Source of the DNA: Arthrobacter sp. V1I9 | GTDB lineage: Bacteria > Actinomycetota > Actinomycetes > Actinomycetales > Micrococcaceae | DNA: 64,000 nucleotides | NCBI RefSeq assembly: GCF_030817075.1 | Contig: NZ_JAUSYU010000001.1 | Coordinates: 1,488,001 to 1,552,000, forward strand | Reading direction: 5' to 3' | Shown here: piece by piece, positions 46,943-54,991 of the stretch | Position numbering within the stretch: the stretch's first letter is position 1 | How the letters are laid out: every line of letters starts with the position of its first letter | The notes under the pieces: model-generated | What the model was told of the DNA's origin: nothing | The model's input: only the letters and a program-made list of their open reading frames with translations | Database searches by the model: none | Program-made: the position numbers and the translations under genes

Positions 46943-47560
46943 ATGCCAAACTGGACAACTAACCATGTGGAGATAACCGGCAGCAAAGAAAACATAGCTA
47001 CCCTTATAAGTGATACGAAGCTCGGCTTCGAAGTCGGCGATACAGAGTTTGATTTCAAAGGGATTGTGCCCATGCCTGATGCCCTAAATATAGAGAGCGG
47101 CAGTAGTACAGACCTTGGATTGGCTGCGCACGATGATGAAGCTTTCAGGTATACGTCGTCATTCCCATGGTTCAGAGACCGGTACCCAGATGCTAAAACT
47201 CGGGAAGAATTCGCATCGACTCTCGAAGACAAGCAGCCCGAGGTCTACAACATCGGCAAGGTAGCCTTCAAGAATAAGCAAGAATACGGGTATGCCACTT
47301 GGTATGAGTGGAAGAACGCTCGCTGGGGTACGAAATGGGGCGCGAGTCACGCAGTTCTCACTGTAGCTCCTAGCGATACGAGGGTAGTCCTCAGTTTTGA
47401 TACGCCATGGGTCGCACCAGTGCCTATCTTTGACGCTTTAGAAGAACGTGGCCTTAGTGTGCGCGCGGTGTCTGTACACGAAGGCGGCGAAGAGCCGACA
47501 AGTTACGGAGATGCCTGGGAGGTGTTCTCTACATGGACTGAAGTGCAATACGTCGGGTAG
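46943..47560 (+). CDS. YubB ferredoxin-like (Api92-like) protein
   Basis: 205 residues from ATG 46943 (MPNWTTNHVEITGSKENIA). Starts with the MPNW...N...G pattern and contains WYEWKNARWGTKWGAS in the middle, the hallmark of YubB/Api92-like proteins carried by plasmids and phages. Function unknown. GGAG about 11 bases upstream. Confidence 0.82.
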   Translation: MPNWTTNHVEITGSKENIATLISDTKLGFEVGDTEFDFKGIVPMPDALNIESGSSTDLGLAAHDDEAFRYTSSFPWFRDRYPDAKTREEFASTLEDKQPEVYNIGKVAFKNKQEYGYATWYEWKNARWGTKWGASHAVLTVAPSDTRVVLSFDTPWVAPVPIFDALEERGLSVRAVSVHEGGEEPTSYGDAWEVFSTWTEVQYVG

Positions 47561-47575
47561 ATAACCTATAGAAAC

Positions 47576-47605
47576 AAAAAGCCCTGGACGTTGTCTAGGG
47601 CTTTT
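47576..47605. terminator. Bidirectional terminator
   Basis: AAAAAGCCCT (47576-47585) pairs with AGGGCTTTT (47597-47605): A-run and T-run on either side, so it can end the YubB-like gene and the convergent leftward frame. Confidence 0.8.
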
Positions 47606-47855
47606 GCGTTGGAGGAGCGTCTACTGCCGAAGCGCTCCTACGTGGCTTGATACCAGGCTTCCCTATGATGAAGAAAGACTTGTGTTTTTTCAAGAGCTTT
47701 TGCCGTTCTGCAAAGGTTGGCTCGAAGTAGGGGACACCTAGTTCAGGAACAACGTAGGTCTTGTTTGTGAGTTTTAGAAGATCCATGGGGATGACTATGA
47801 AGCATGGGGCGCTTTTTGAATAGTACTTATCCACTGTTTCGCTGCGGTTTTCCAC
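47595..47855 (-). CDS. Unknown protein
   Basis: 86 residues from GTG 47855. Contains FIVIPMDLLKLTNKTYVVPEL and KKHKSFFIIGKPG. No clear ribosome-binding site; composition is protein-like and a terminator follows. No function. Confidence 0.5.
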   Translation of the reverse strand: MENRSETVDKYYSKSAPCFIVIPMDLLKLTNKTYVVPELGVPYFEPTFAERQKLLKKHKSFFIIGKPGIKPRRSASAVDAPPTQKP

Positions 47856-48558
47856 AGGAAAAGTGCGCTAGATCACTTGTCAAGATTGACTTGCATCACA
47901 TGATCTTCATAATGACTAGTAACCGTTTGGCAACCTAATCATTGTCAGCCGGGGGTATAAGAAAAAAGTAGAGCCCCCTATAATGGAGACTCTTGCTTGG
48001 CAACCTAATCTGCTTCTATTTTAGCAGTGTTGTTTACTTATGCAAATACTTTTACAATAAAATAGTTCGCAGTCTATGTTATAGGCGGTGATGAGGGATT
48101 AGGTTGCGTATAGCCGTGTCGTACCTTTGGGCACTAGTCGGATCAAAGGTTACCTGCACAACCCCCTCTTCTCCGTCTATAACGCTTGAAGGTAGCTGTG
48201 AGCGCTGAATAACTCTGCTACGCCAGAAACAGTCTGAGACCAAGTACGGTAATGGCTGAACCTAGAGCCCAAAAAGCTAGGCCGGAGTAAGAGACACTCC
48301 TAGCGCTCTCACATGCTTTCAATCAAAACTGTTGGTGCAGCCCTCACAGGCTTGGTGAACCGTGACTAAATGTTGACTCACCTGACTTACTGAGCGCTGA
48401 ACTATTGATCTCCTTGTTGGAACAGATCCCAACTGGCAAGCCGTATGAAGATACGTGAGCATTGGCAGGGAGTAGAGAATAGTTTGTAATTGGTTTGTCC
48501 TGGTCGATCCCTCAAGTAGTAGGGAGTAGGGGAGTGTGCCCTCTGCTAGCATCGCCTC
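47856..48558. other. 700-base non-coding region with repeated 14-mer
   Basis: TTGGCAACCTAATC occurs at 47927-47940 and 47997-48010 (exactly 70 bases apart), and its inverse GATTAGGTTGC at 48097-48107. Between and after them the sequence is AT-rich (48020-48085). A weak G5/C5 hairpin lies at 47951-47980. No gene was found on either strand. Best reading: replication or partition origin, or operator region. Confidence 0.6.
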
Positions 48559-49436
48559 ATGGTTCAACGGCGCATCAGTGGGGCAGTGGGCAAGGCCAAG
48601 AAGAAGGGCAGCCATCTCAAGTCCTTTGCTCAACGACGAGCAGAGGCGTTGTTGAAGCAACGCAGGACGGCTGAGAAGGAAAACGACCAGCCCGCAGCCA
48701 ATGAGACCGACAAGAACTTACGTCGGTTCCGTTCGCGTTTTGGCAGGGCTGTTCTCAATGCGGAGACTGGCCGATGGGAAATACGACGTGATTCCGAAGT
48801 CGTCGCTATCCAGCAAGCGGTAGGCTTCGCCCGCAAGCCCGAGACTCCGATGCCTGACATGGATATCAGCCTCTTCCTGGACACCGACGACGCTGTTTCA
48901 GCTCTCAGGGTTATCAAGGCAACGCAGCGCATCGCCAGTGAACTTGGCTACCAGACGCCCCGCATCGTCGAAGTAGAGCGTGGTTCTTTCATTGCCCGAT
49001 TTCTAGCTGCTTGGAACGGCGCTAAAGGCCAGAAGGTAAGGGCTGAGTCCCTGGCTAAAGCTAAAGAGTTCGCATTAGAGGCAGAGCAGTACGGACGGCT
49101 CCATGTTCAGGACAAGCAGGCTGACGTCGATCAGAAGAACGTGAGCAGTGCTGTAGAGCTAATAAACGCCACAGCAGACATACCTAGCGTTGCACTAAAG
49201 GCTGGGGCTCTCCTATTCCTCAAGTACACAGGTCCAGACGGGCAGCCTGTTATTGTCTCGCGAACGCTCTCTACTCGTGAGATGGCTATCTACGATAAGA
49301 CGCCCTCCCTCAAAGCTGATCCCTCAAAGGTAGAAGAGAACCTGGCTATCTTGGTCGCACTCGATGAAGCACAAGACGATGACCAGCCACGGGCTATAGG
49401 GCAATGACAGCTGGTCTCGCCCCTCAAGTAGTAGGG
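48509..49436. repeat. 16-bp direct repeats flanking one gene
   Basis: CCCTCAAGTAGTAGGG at 48509-48524 and again at 49421-49436, 912 bases apart, bracketing the gene at 48559-49407. Each copy follows CTGGTC and precedes a G-rich stretch, so the similarity extends beyond 16 bases. Confidence 0.8.
48559..49407 (+). CDS. Unknown protein, possible defence or toxin component
   Basis: 282 residues from ATG 48559. Basic N-terminus (residues 1-60, Lys/Arg-rich), then SLFLDTDDAVSALRVIKATQRIASELG, VERGSFIARFLAAW, a helical stretch, and LINATADIPSVALKAGALLFLKY...VIVSRTLSTREMAIY. Alternating strand/helix suggests two small domains. No family assigned with confidence. Enclosed by direct repeats and followed by two membrane proteins on the other strand. 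Confidence 0.75.
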   Translation: MVQRRISGAVGKAKKKGSHLKSFAQRRAEALLKQRRTAEKENDQPAANETDKNLRRFRSRFGRAVLNAETGRWEIRRDSEVVAIQQAVGFARKPETPMPDMDISLFLDTDDAVSALRVIKATQRIASELGYQTPRIVEVERGSFIARFLAAWNGAKGQKVRAESLAKAKEFALEAEQYGRLHVQDKQADVDQKNVSSAVELINATADIPSVALKAGALLFLKYTGPDGQPVIVSRTLSTREMAIYDKTPSLKADPSKVEENLAILVALDEAQDDDQPRAIGQ

Positions 49437-49458
49437 GAGGGTGGGACTATGGTCTTCG

Positions 49459-49806
49459 CTACGGTATATATGCCGCTACTCCTACGAGCGCGAGAGATAT
49501 TGCCCCAGCTCCCACAAACTTGACTATGTTCGAGATGAACTTCTTGTCTTGGTTGAGCGTAGTTCTAATGCCATACGCGATCATGATGAGCGCGAAGACG
49601 ACAGCTATAGCGACGACGGTAAGTCGTCGGTAGTTGGGCTGTTGGACGTACCCCAGTCCGATGGCGGAGAAGTAGCCCAGGATCACAACGATGAATCCGG
49701 CTATCGTTCGGCTGCCGACATCCCGCCAGAACTTTTCATCGCGCATCCACTCGCCAGGCCACTGCCAGGGCTTGGACTGCTTCTCCGCCTCGGAAGTCTC
49801 ACTCAT
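49459..49806 (-). CDS. Small membrane protein
   Basis: 115 residues; about three membrane segments after a polar N-terminus (DEKFWRDVGSRTIAGFIVVILGYF, then VVAIAVVFALIMIAYGI, and VGAGAISLALVGVAAYIP). Shares the (E/K)xFWxxV start of its first segment with the next protein. Function unknown. Confidence 0.72.
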   Translation of the reverse strand: MSETSEAEKQSKPWQWPGEWMRDEKFWRDVGSRTIAGFIVVILGYFSAIGLGYVQQPNYRRLTVVAIAVVFALIMIAYGIRTTLNQDKKFISNIVKFVGAGAISLALVGVAAYIP

Positions 49807-49841
49807 GAGGCAATGCTATTCCAGCTGACGGTGTTGGGTGG

Positions 49842-50246
49842 CTATCCCCCGGCTACTGAGGGAACCGACTTGGTAAGAATCAGGATGACAAGGGAAACGC
49901 CAACAACGGCAAAGACGAGCTGCAAGATGATGAACGCGAAGTTGCCCATGGCTTTTTTGTCCCGAGTGTGGCGAGAGGTTTGCCAGATGTTGACTCCAAC
50001 CAACGCTAGGAAGGCTACTAGGATGCCCGCCGTTACGAAGGTGAATCCTCCGGATACTTGGACGAAGACCTCTTGCATCTCCTCCCACGCTTGCGTGAGC
50101 AGGAAAAATACGATTGACGCCAGAACCCCGGCAAGTACGTTCCCCCAGAAGGTTTTGTCAGCCAGCTGTTTCAGTAGCTCTTCATTCGTTCGGTCTTGAG
50201 CTGCTGCATCGGTATCAGCACGTCCGCCCCCATTATTTGATTTCAT
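49842..50246 (-). CDS. Small membrane protein, related layout
   Basis: 134 residues; DKTFWGNVLAGVLASIVFFLL opens the first segment, two more follow (FVTAGILVAFLALVGVNIW and FAFIILQLVFAVVGVSLVILIL). Similar in plan to the protein at 49459-49806, so the two may be an ancient pair. Function unknown. Confidence 0.72.
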   Translation of the reverse strand: MKSNNGGGRADTDAAAQDRTNEELLKQLADKTFWGNVLAGVLASIVFFLLTQAWEEMQEVFVQVSGGFTFVTAGILVAFLALVGVNIWQTSRHTRDKKAMGNFAFIILQLVFAVVGVSLVILILTKSVPSVAGG

Positions 50247-50327
50247 GCTTCAATCCTATTCGAGGAGATACACCACCCATAGCCAACTCAGGACGTCCTG
50301 CCTGTTGTCTATTTCACACCATCAAAA

Positions 50328-50359
50328 CTATTGAACATTCAACCAAAATGGCGCATAAT
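50328..50359 (+). promoter_or_regulatory. Shared-motif promoter P3
   Basis: ACTATTGAACATTCAACC with -35 TTGAAC (50331-50336), 17-base spacer, -10 CATAAT (50354-50359). It precedes the 29-codon gene at 50390. Confidence 0.8.
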
Positions 50360-50389
50360 CCCAACAGATAATTAAGCAGGATAAATGCC

Positions 50390-50479
50390 ATGAAGAAACA
50401 GTCACTACAACAGTTTGAAGAAGGGATCACACTCGAAGACATTCGAGAGGTTCTTGGTGAAGAAGGGGCGAGCTCATGA
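50390..50479 (+). CDS. Micro-gene, 29 residues
   Basis: ATG 50390 with GCAGGA eight bases upstream; peptide MKKQSLQQFEEGITLEDIRE continues to GEEGASS. Lies behind P3 and its TGA overlaps the next start (ATGA), so it is probably translated and coupled. Acidic and helical. Confidence 0.6.
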   Translation: MKKQSLQQFEEGITLEDIREVLGEEGASS

Positions 50480-50880
50480 GCGCTCCTGATACAGAACTAT
50501 TTGAGCTATGTAAGGAAGTGTATAGACGCTTCCCTAGCTGGAAGTATGAAATCGACTGGATGGTCAAAGCCAACGTAGGGCTTCCGAGCGAATACATACG
50601 ACGAGCGTTCTACGAAGAGGACAACGATGAAGACGACTTCATTTACGAACTTGAAGAATATGGTTCTGACAGTGCAGTCCCTCTGTACACCTCTGACTAC
50701 CTACGAGAGAAGTTGCGCAACTACGACTTCACGATTGTGAATCTAAACCAGGAGACGCTCTCACTTACGAGCGACAGTCTTGACGATCCTGATGCGGCGA
50801 TTCTTGGTAAGAACTTCGCTATCGTGCTCCTAGAGCTAGCAATCGCGTTAGACGATGCAGGAGAGTTCAACCATGCGTAA
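50476..50880 (+). CDS. Unknown acidic protein
   Basis: 134 residues, overlapping the micro-gene by ATGA and the next gene by eight bases. Many Asp/Glu (EEDNDEDDFIYELEEYG). No domain recognised. Confidence 0.72.
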   Translation: MSAPDTELFELCKEVYRRFPSWKYEIDWMVKANVGLPSEYIRRAFYEEDNDEDDFIYELEEYGSDSAVPLYTSDYLREKLRNYDFTIVNLNQETLSLTSDSLDDPDAAILGKNFAIVLLELAIALDDAGEFNHA

Positions 50881-51385
50881 GCCTCTCCTCATATCAGCAG
50901 TAACAGTCGCCGTCCTTGGCGCAGGAGTAATCATCTACATGAACCAGGAGCAACCTAAGCCAGAAGAGAACCAAGCGGTCCAGATCCAGGCCCGCGAACC
51001 GAGCGCCGTGACGCATGAATCAACTTCAGATCGCCCGCAGCCTCAAGACACTCCACCAGTAGTTGTAGAGCCAGCACCCATAGTTACTGAACCAGCTCCG
51101 ACGCCTCCACCAGCTCCCGTCCAGCAATTAGAGCCATATACGTTCGCGGCCGAGATGGCAGCAGCCGGCATCGCTGAAGCTGACTACGGCTACGTCACTG
51201 ACATGGTTCTAGACGCACAAGGCTGGCGAACCTTCCAACGCGACAAACCTGTTTGGCACCTGGCACGTCGAACCCAGGGAACTCTTACTGAGCAACTCTC
51301 ACAAGTGAAGCTGTACGTCGAGGTCAACTTTGGCGGTGATTGGGCAGCAGCTCACGCCAAGTATGTGACGGTGGGGCAGTTCTAG
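50873..51385 (+). CDS. Membrane-anchored, degenerate lytic-transglycosylase-like protein
   Basis: 170 residues from ATG 50873, GGAG upstream. N-terminal membrane anchor (LLISAVTVAVLGAGVIIYM), a Pro/Thr-rich linker of ~75 residues, then a C-terminal domain EMAAAGIAEADYGYVTDMVLDAQGW... ending WAAAHAKY. The pattern AAAGI..DYGYV..M is that of actinobacterial transglycosylase-like (SLT-fold) domains, but the usual catalytic Glu of a KESGW-type motif is replaced (DAQGW). Probably binding or structural rather than enzymatic. Confidence 0.65.
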   Translation: MRKPLLISAVTVAVLGAGVIIYMNQEQPKPEENQAVQIQAREPSAVTHESTSDRPQPQDTPPVVVEPAPIVTEPAPTPPPAPVQQLEPYTFAAEMAAAGIAEADYGYVTDMVLDAQGWRTFQRDKPVWHLARRTQGTLTEQLSQVKLYVEVNFGGDWAAAHAKYVTVGQF

Positions 51386-51387
51386 CT

Positions 51388-51552
51388 ATGTTAAAGTTCT
51401 GCTTCCTGTTTCTACTGGAGATCGCCTTGGCGTCACTTCTGTTATTCGCCATGGACTCTGACACCTGGGGTTTCATAAGGGGGGCATGTCTCGGAGCCTT
51501 CGTTGTCTTGATTCCGACGCTCGTCAGGTTAGAGCGGAGGGCTAGGTCATGA
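51388..51552 (+). CDS. Small membrane protein
   Basis: 54 residues from ATG 51388. Two membrane segments (FCFLFLLEIALASLLLFAM and GFIRGACLGAFVVLIPTLV). Coupled to the next gene by a four-base overlap. Unknown function. Confidence 0.62.
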   Translation: MLKFCFLFLLEIALASLLLFAMDSDTWGFIRGACLGAFVVLIPTLVRLERRARS

Positions 51553-51824
51553 GGGCTAACACCTCACAACCAGACACGATAGATGAGGTGCTAAACCGCC
51601 ACGCTCAAGAGTTCAAGGCTGGCCACTTGGACAAGGTGAAAGCCGCCCTCTCTGCAATGGTGGCGGAGATAGTTGGGGAAGATGTGAAGTATTTACGCGG
51701 ACGGTCATTCCCGATGAGCGAAAAAATCATGAAGAATGCTGCGATACGCATCGAAAACGAGCTACGAGGCGAACAGCGTCAACGTGCTATCGCAAAAGGC
51801 TTCACCCTTGAGGCAAAGTCATGA
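51549..51824 (+). CDS. Unknown helical protein
   Basis: 91 residues. Amphipathic helices throughout, basic end. Between two ATGA overlaps in a chain of short genes. No domain recognised. Confidence 0.65.
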   Translation: MRANTSQPDTIDEVLNRHAQEFKAGHLDKVKAALSAMVAEIVGEDVKYLRGRSFPMSEKIMKNAAIRIENELRGEQRQRAIAKGFTLEAKS

Positions 51825-51934
51825 GTCTCTCCTGCCGACTCCTAGGCCACAAGTGGGATATGTTCGCTGGCTACTACGAAGAGCGCGTTCACCAGAAGGC
51901 ATATTGTCAGAGATGGGGACGGGGGAGAGGGTGA
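51821..51934 (+). CDS. DUF1660-like micro-protein
   Basis: 37 residues from ATG 51821 (overlaps the previous stop by four bases). SCRLLGHKWDMFAG followed by YCQRWGRG resembles the C..GHKW...C.RCG pattern of small phage proteins (DUF1660), with one Cys replaced. Its TGA overlaps the next start. Confidence 0.5.
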   Translation: MSLSCRLLGHKWDMFAGYYEERVHQKAYCQRWGRGRG

Positions 51935-52053
51935 TGGCCCAGATAGAGAAGAGCGAACTACGCAAAGAGCTAAAAATATTTCAGGATGCAGTTGCCAGTT
52001 GGGGCTACCCCAATGAACCAAGAGGGACAAGTCAAGGCGCTGGATGTCTTTGA
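51934..52053 (+). CDS. Micro-gene, 39 residues
   Basis: ATG 51934 (or GTG 51931) after GGGAGAGG. Peptide MAQIEKSELRKELKIFQDAV then a short Gly-rich tail. Overlaps the following gene in another frame. Expression uncertain. Confidence 0.4.
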   Translation: MAQIEKSELRKELKIFQDAVASWGYPNEPRGTSQGAGCL

Positions 52054-52246
52054 GGAACGTATTCAAGCCCTCATCACCCAGCAGTGCAATCTGGCGAGGA
52101 TTGATGAGCTAAAACCCGTATTGTTCAGGGTCAAAGATGCGCTATCAGTGTCCTCTGGCCCTAGAGCTATTGTCCGAACACATCTTGTCGATGAGTTTAT
52201 AGATAAGCGCATAGCCGAACTCAAGTCACAAGGAGAGCAGGGATGA
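52013..52246 (+). CDS. Unknown small helical protein
   Basis: 77 residues from ATG 52013. Helical; similar in size and end (EFIDKRIAELKSQGEQG) to the next gene's end (DVIRGKRQELKDQGSN), so the two may be paralogues. Couples by ATGA. Confidence 0.6.
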   Translation: MNQEGQVKALDVFEERIQALITQQCNLARIDELKPVLFRVKDALSVSSGPRAIVRTHLVDEFIDKRIAELKSQGEQG

Positions 52247-52587
52247 GTGATTACAAGGTACGGGAGAAGTTACTTAACGTCCTAGTGAAGCATGAGCTTA
52301 ACATCGACATGACGAGTAAAGACGATATGGACTTCGTGCTTGCTCGTGCGGAGGTGTACCAGAGACTCTCGCTCATGACATCGCGGAAAAGTACAATCGA
52401 ATTAATCGACATGCTTGAGCCGATTGTTACGGAGTCTGAGCGAGCAGCCAAAGAGCGATTGCTGGATGAGCTAGAAGCAGCTTGTCGAACCATGCTCAAT
52501 TATCCAAGCGGGTATATGAATAGCGGCGTATCTATTGATGTCATACGGGGCAAACGCCAAGAACTGAAAGACCAAGGGAGCAACTAA
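52243..52587 (+). CDS. Unknown helical protein
   Basis: 114 residues; several amphipathic helices, no motif. Last gene of the 50.4-52.6 kb rightward chain. Confidence 0.68.
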   Translation: MSDYKVREKLLNVLVKHELNIDMTSKDDMDFVLARAEVYQRLSLMTSRKSTIELIDMLEPIVTESERAAKERLLDELEAACRTMLNYPSGYMNSGVSIDVIRGKRQELKDQGSN

Positions 52588-52622
52588 GCTCCCTTTTCTA
52601 TTTCCACTGCTATTCTTAGCCT

Positions 52623-53141
52623 ATGTTCGGTATCGGTAAGCAAAGGCCAGCAGCGAGGCCTGTGAAGCCCAAGGAGATTCGGTGGCCAGGCCCGCCACCG
52701 TTCATCTATACCAAGGCGCAAGCAGCGGCAGACGTGCTCACGATCAAGAAACAGATCGTGCATCTTCCTGGTGCAATCAACAACTTTCGTCAGTCCCAGG
52801 GACTCGAACGCATCCCGCTCAAGGACGAGCTGTGCAGGTCCGCCACCCGGAAGACTGAGCACATGGTGATCCATGGCTACTACGGGCATGAGGGGCCAGA
52901 AGGTAACCAAGCTTGGGCATGGGATCTCGCCCGCGACGAGGGATACTCTTCACCGTATGTAGCCGAGAACCTCATGGAGTGCTACGTTGAGTCCGCCGCC
53001 GAGAGGATGTGCAAGATATGGGAAGACAGTCTCGGTCACCGAAGGGCCATGCTTGGTAATTGGCATGAGTTTGGCGTGGGCTTTGCTATCAATGAAAAGG
53101 GCAACGCTTACGTCGCGGCCCACTTCGCAACTCGACGGTAA
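52623..53141 (+). CDS. CAP-domain (SCP/PR-1-like) protein
   Basis: 172 residues. INNFRQSQGLERIPLKDELCRSATRKTEHM, GYYGHEGPEGN, AENLMECY and WEDSLGHRRAMLGN follow the CAP fold in order, with the two conserved His. No signal peptide or membrane segment is visible, unusual since most CAP proteins are secreted. On mobile elements they may act on cell-wall or envelope targets; exact role unknown. Confidence 0.78.
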   Translation: MFGIGKQRPAARPVKPKEIRWPGPPPFIYTKAQAAADVLTIKKQIVHLPGAINNFRQSQGLERIPLKDELCRSATRKTEHMVIHGYYGHEGPEGNQAWAWDLARDEGYSSPYVAENLMECYVESAAERMCKIWEDSLGHRRAMLGNWHEFGVGFAINEKGNAYVAAHFATRR

Positions 53142-53172
53142 TTGATGGTCCGGAGATTCCCGGACCATCAAT
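53141..53172. terminator. Hairpin between convergent CAP and glycosyltransferase genes
   Basis: Perfect 13-bp stem (53141-53153 with 53160-53172), six-base loop, no U-tract. Placed between two convergent genes, so a bidirectional terminator is likely. Confidence 0.65.
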
Positions 53173-53177
53173 CTGAC

Positions 53178-54128
53178 TTAGCTTCCGCCATCTACTTTTA
53201 TCCGATCAGCTACGGCCCGAGGCATCGTTGAACAAGCGTCTTGGTTGCTCCGCTTATCTGCATGATCCGCGGCCGTGTCAGTAATTCCTATAGTCGCTAC
53301 AGCAGCCTGCCATCCGCCCATGCCTTCTATCTGCTTTGGCACCCACACGTTAGCTGCGCCATTCAGGTTGTCCCACGTCTTTGGATAGGTTGCTTTGTCC
53401 ACATAAGCCCCGCCTTCTGGGCCTCGTTGTATCAGGCTTGGGAAGGGCACTATGCCCATGAGTAGGGCGGCTTGCTCTGGCGTCATAGCCCAGGGCGGGG
53501 TATTGAAGTAGTACCAACTGGCCGCACATACGCCATAAAGGTTCGGTCCGAACTGTGCGTAGTTTAGGTAGAGCTCTAAAATTCTCTGATCTGACAGCGT
53601 GTAGGCGAACTGCGTAGCTAGGACAGCCTCAACGCCTTTTCTGACGGCATTCTCGTCCGGCGTGAGGAAGATGTTTTTCACGAGCTGTTGCGGGATGGTG
53701 GAACCACTCGGATCTTCCTCGCCGGCCAAGTACGCTTCTGCTCTTGCTTTGAAGTCCTCTATATCGAAACCACCAGCTCGTGTACCGAGCTCTTGGTCTT
53801 CGTGAGCAATGGTTGCAGCGACCATGTAGCGGCTGACGTGGTTTAGGGAGACGTACTGGTAGATGATCGGCTCGCCGTCGAGTCGCATGTATGAAGTGCG
53901 ATCCGGTGTGAACCAGATATGGGCAACGGCAGTGAGCTCACTCGCAGCCAGGATAGTAGCCAGGAAGATCCCGACCGTAGCGAAGATTTTCCGAACTTGC
54001 CTTTTTGCCTTCGGCTGAGGGGGACGAGCTGGCCGCTGGGATTCAGGGATTGGCTCGCTGGCTGGAGGACGAAAGCTCGGCTCTACTGTCGGTTGGGTCT
54101 CATCAAGTACTGAGGCATTAGGTTCCAT
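53178..54128 (-). CDS. Monofunctional peptidoglycan glycosyltransferase (MtgA-like)
   Basis: 316 residues from ATG 54128 (a GTG at 54137 is possible). Pro-rich N-terminus, one membrane segment near residues 47-67, then a GT51 glycosyltransferase domain: AHEDQELGTRAGGFD (catalytic Glu-Asp), GSTIPQQLVKNIFLT, RKGVEAVLATQFAY, KxxILELYLNYAQFG. It polymerises lipid II. Carriage on an island is uncommon and fits a wall-remodelling role for DNA transfer. Confidence 0.85.
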   Translation of the reverse strand: MEPNASVLDETQPTVEPSFRPPASEPIPESQRPARPPQPKAKRQVRKIFATVGIFLATILAASELTAVAHIWFTPDRTSYMRLDGEPIIYQYVSLNHVSRYMVAATIAHEDQELGTRAGGFDIEDFKARAEAYLAGEEDPSGSTIPQQLVKNIFLTPDENAVRKGVEAVLATQFAYTLSDQRILELYLNYAQFGPNLYGVCAASWYYFNTPPWAMTPEQAALLMGIVPFPSLIQRGPEGGAYVDKATYPKTWDNLNGAANVWVPKQIEGMGGWQAAVATIGITDTAADHADKRSNQDACSTMPRAVADRIKVDGGS

Positions 54129-54283
54129 ATCTCCCACCAGAATTTAAAGTACTCCCTCGTGAAATACGAAGGTGATGGCAAAAGTCTACGCTTTCGGGTA
54201 ATTCCGAAAAAGCCCCAATAAATGACACCTCGTTGACATGCGGTCTTTTAAGTTTGGCCATTCTGTGCGTAAATAATTGCAAT

Positions 54284-54748
54284 ATGAAGCAGCAACACAA
54301 ATTGACTAGTGGCGGCCTTATGAGCGGAACGCCGACCACGATGAATGGCTCGATCAAGTTCGACTACGTCTACAGAAACCGCGACGAAGCAGGCTCCATC
54401 CTTCATGAAGTAGTGACCCTCGACGAGGTTGAAACAGATGAGTTCGTCTATGATCTGGAAATCCTGGCGCGCCGGCTCTTCACGGGGATCCAGGATATGG
54501 ATGGGGTGGATATCTTCGACGGCGACATACTCGAATACGTCTCGCCTTACGGTGATGATCTACCTCGCGACATCTACGTCATTGAATGGGCGGGCCATGG
54601 TTTCGAAGCTAGGTGGCGCAATCCGCCGAGCTCTAGCTATACGTCAGACGGTCACTTGTCTCTTCAGGGCGCTGACGAAGACATGCGGATCATAGGCAAT
54701 GTCGTTGAGCACCAACACCTCCTTACGTTTGAGAGGGAGTCCCGATGA
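54284..54748 (+). CDS. YopX-like protein, second copy
   Basis: 154 residues from ATG 54284; inner starts at 54320 and 54341 are possible. SIKFDYVYRNRDEAG, FTGIQDMDGVDIFDGDILEYV and IIGNVVEHQHLL match the YopX arrangement seen at 41260-41700. Function unknown. Confidence 0.72.
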   Translation: MKQQHKLTSGGLMSGTPTTMNGSIKFDYVYRNRDEAGSILHEVVTLDEVETDEFVYDLEILARRLFTGIQDMDGVDIFDGDILEYVSPYGDDLPRDIYVIEWAGHGFEARWRNPPSSSYTSDGHLSLQGADEDMRIIGNVVEHQHLLTFERESR

Positions 54749-54903
54749 GCCGATCCGTCCTCGCGTGCTGGCTACTGGTCTTCTCGCTGTTGTCGTACGC
54801 CGCTTATCTCGCCATTGCTGGCAAGGTAGTCGATGCCATTTTTATCGGCTTGTTCGCCGTAGTTGCACTTCTCTTGGCGAGCGACAAGGACGCTCCAGCC
54901 TGA
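54745..54903 (+). CDS. Small membrane protein, 52 residues
   Basis: ATG 54745 overlaps the preceding TGA and follows GAGGGAG by five bases. Two membrane segments (VLACWLLVFSLLSYAAYLAI and VVDAIFIGLFAVVALLLA). Unknown function. Confidence 0.62.
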   Translation: MSRSVLACWLLVFSLLSYAAYLAIAGKVVDAIFIGLFAVVALLLASDKDAPA

Positions 54904-54991
54904 CTTCATAGGGCGGCTTACTGTCGTACCCCACAGGTAGGCTTCAGAGCGAAGTAAGCATCCGCCCTAAGCGTTAGGTATCTCCAACTAC

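Noticed and set aside
54138..54283. TTGACA at about 54233 as promoter of the second YopX-like gene
   Set aside because: No acceptable -10 at 16-18 bases; the nearest TAAATAAT is about 31 bases away.
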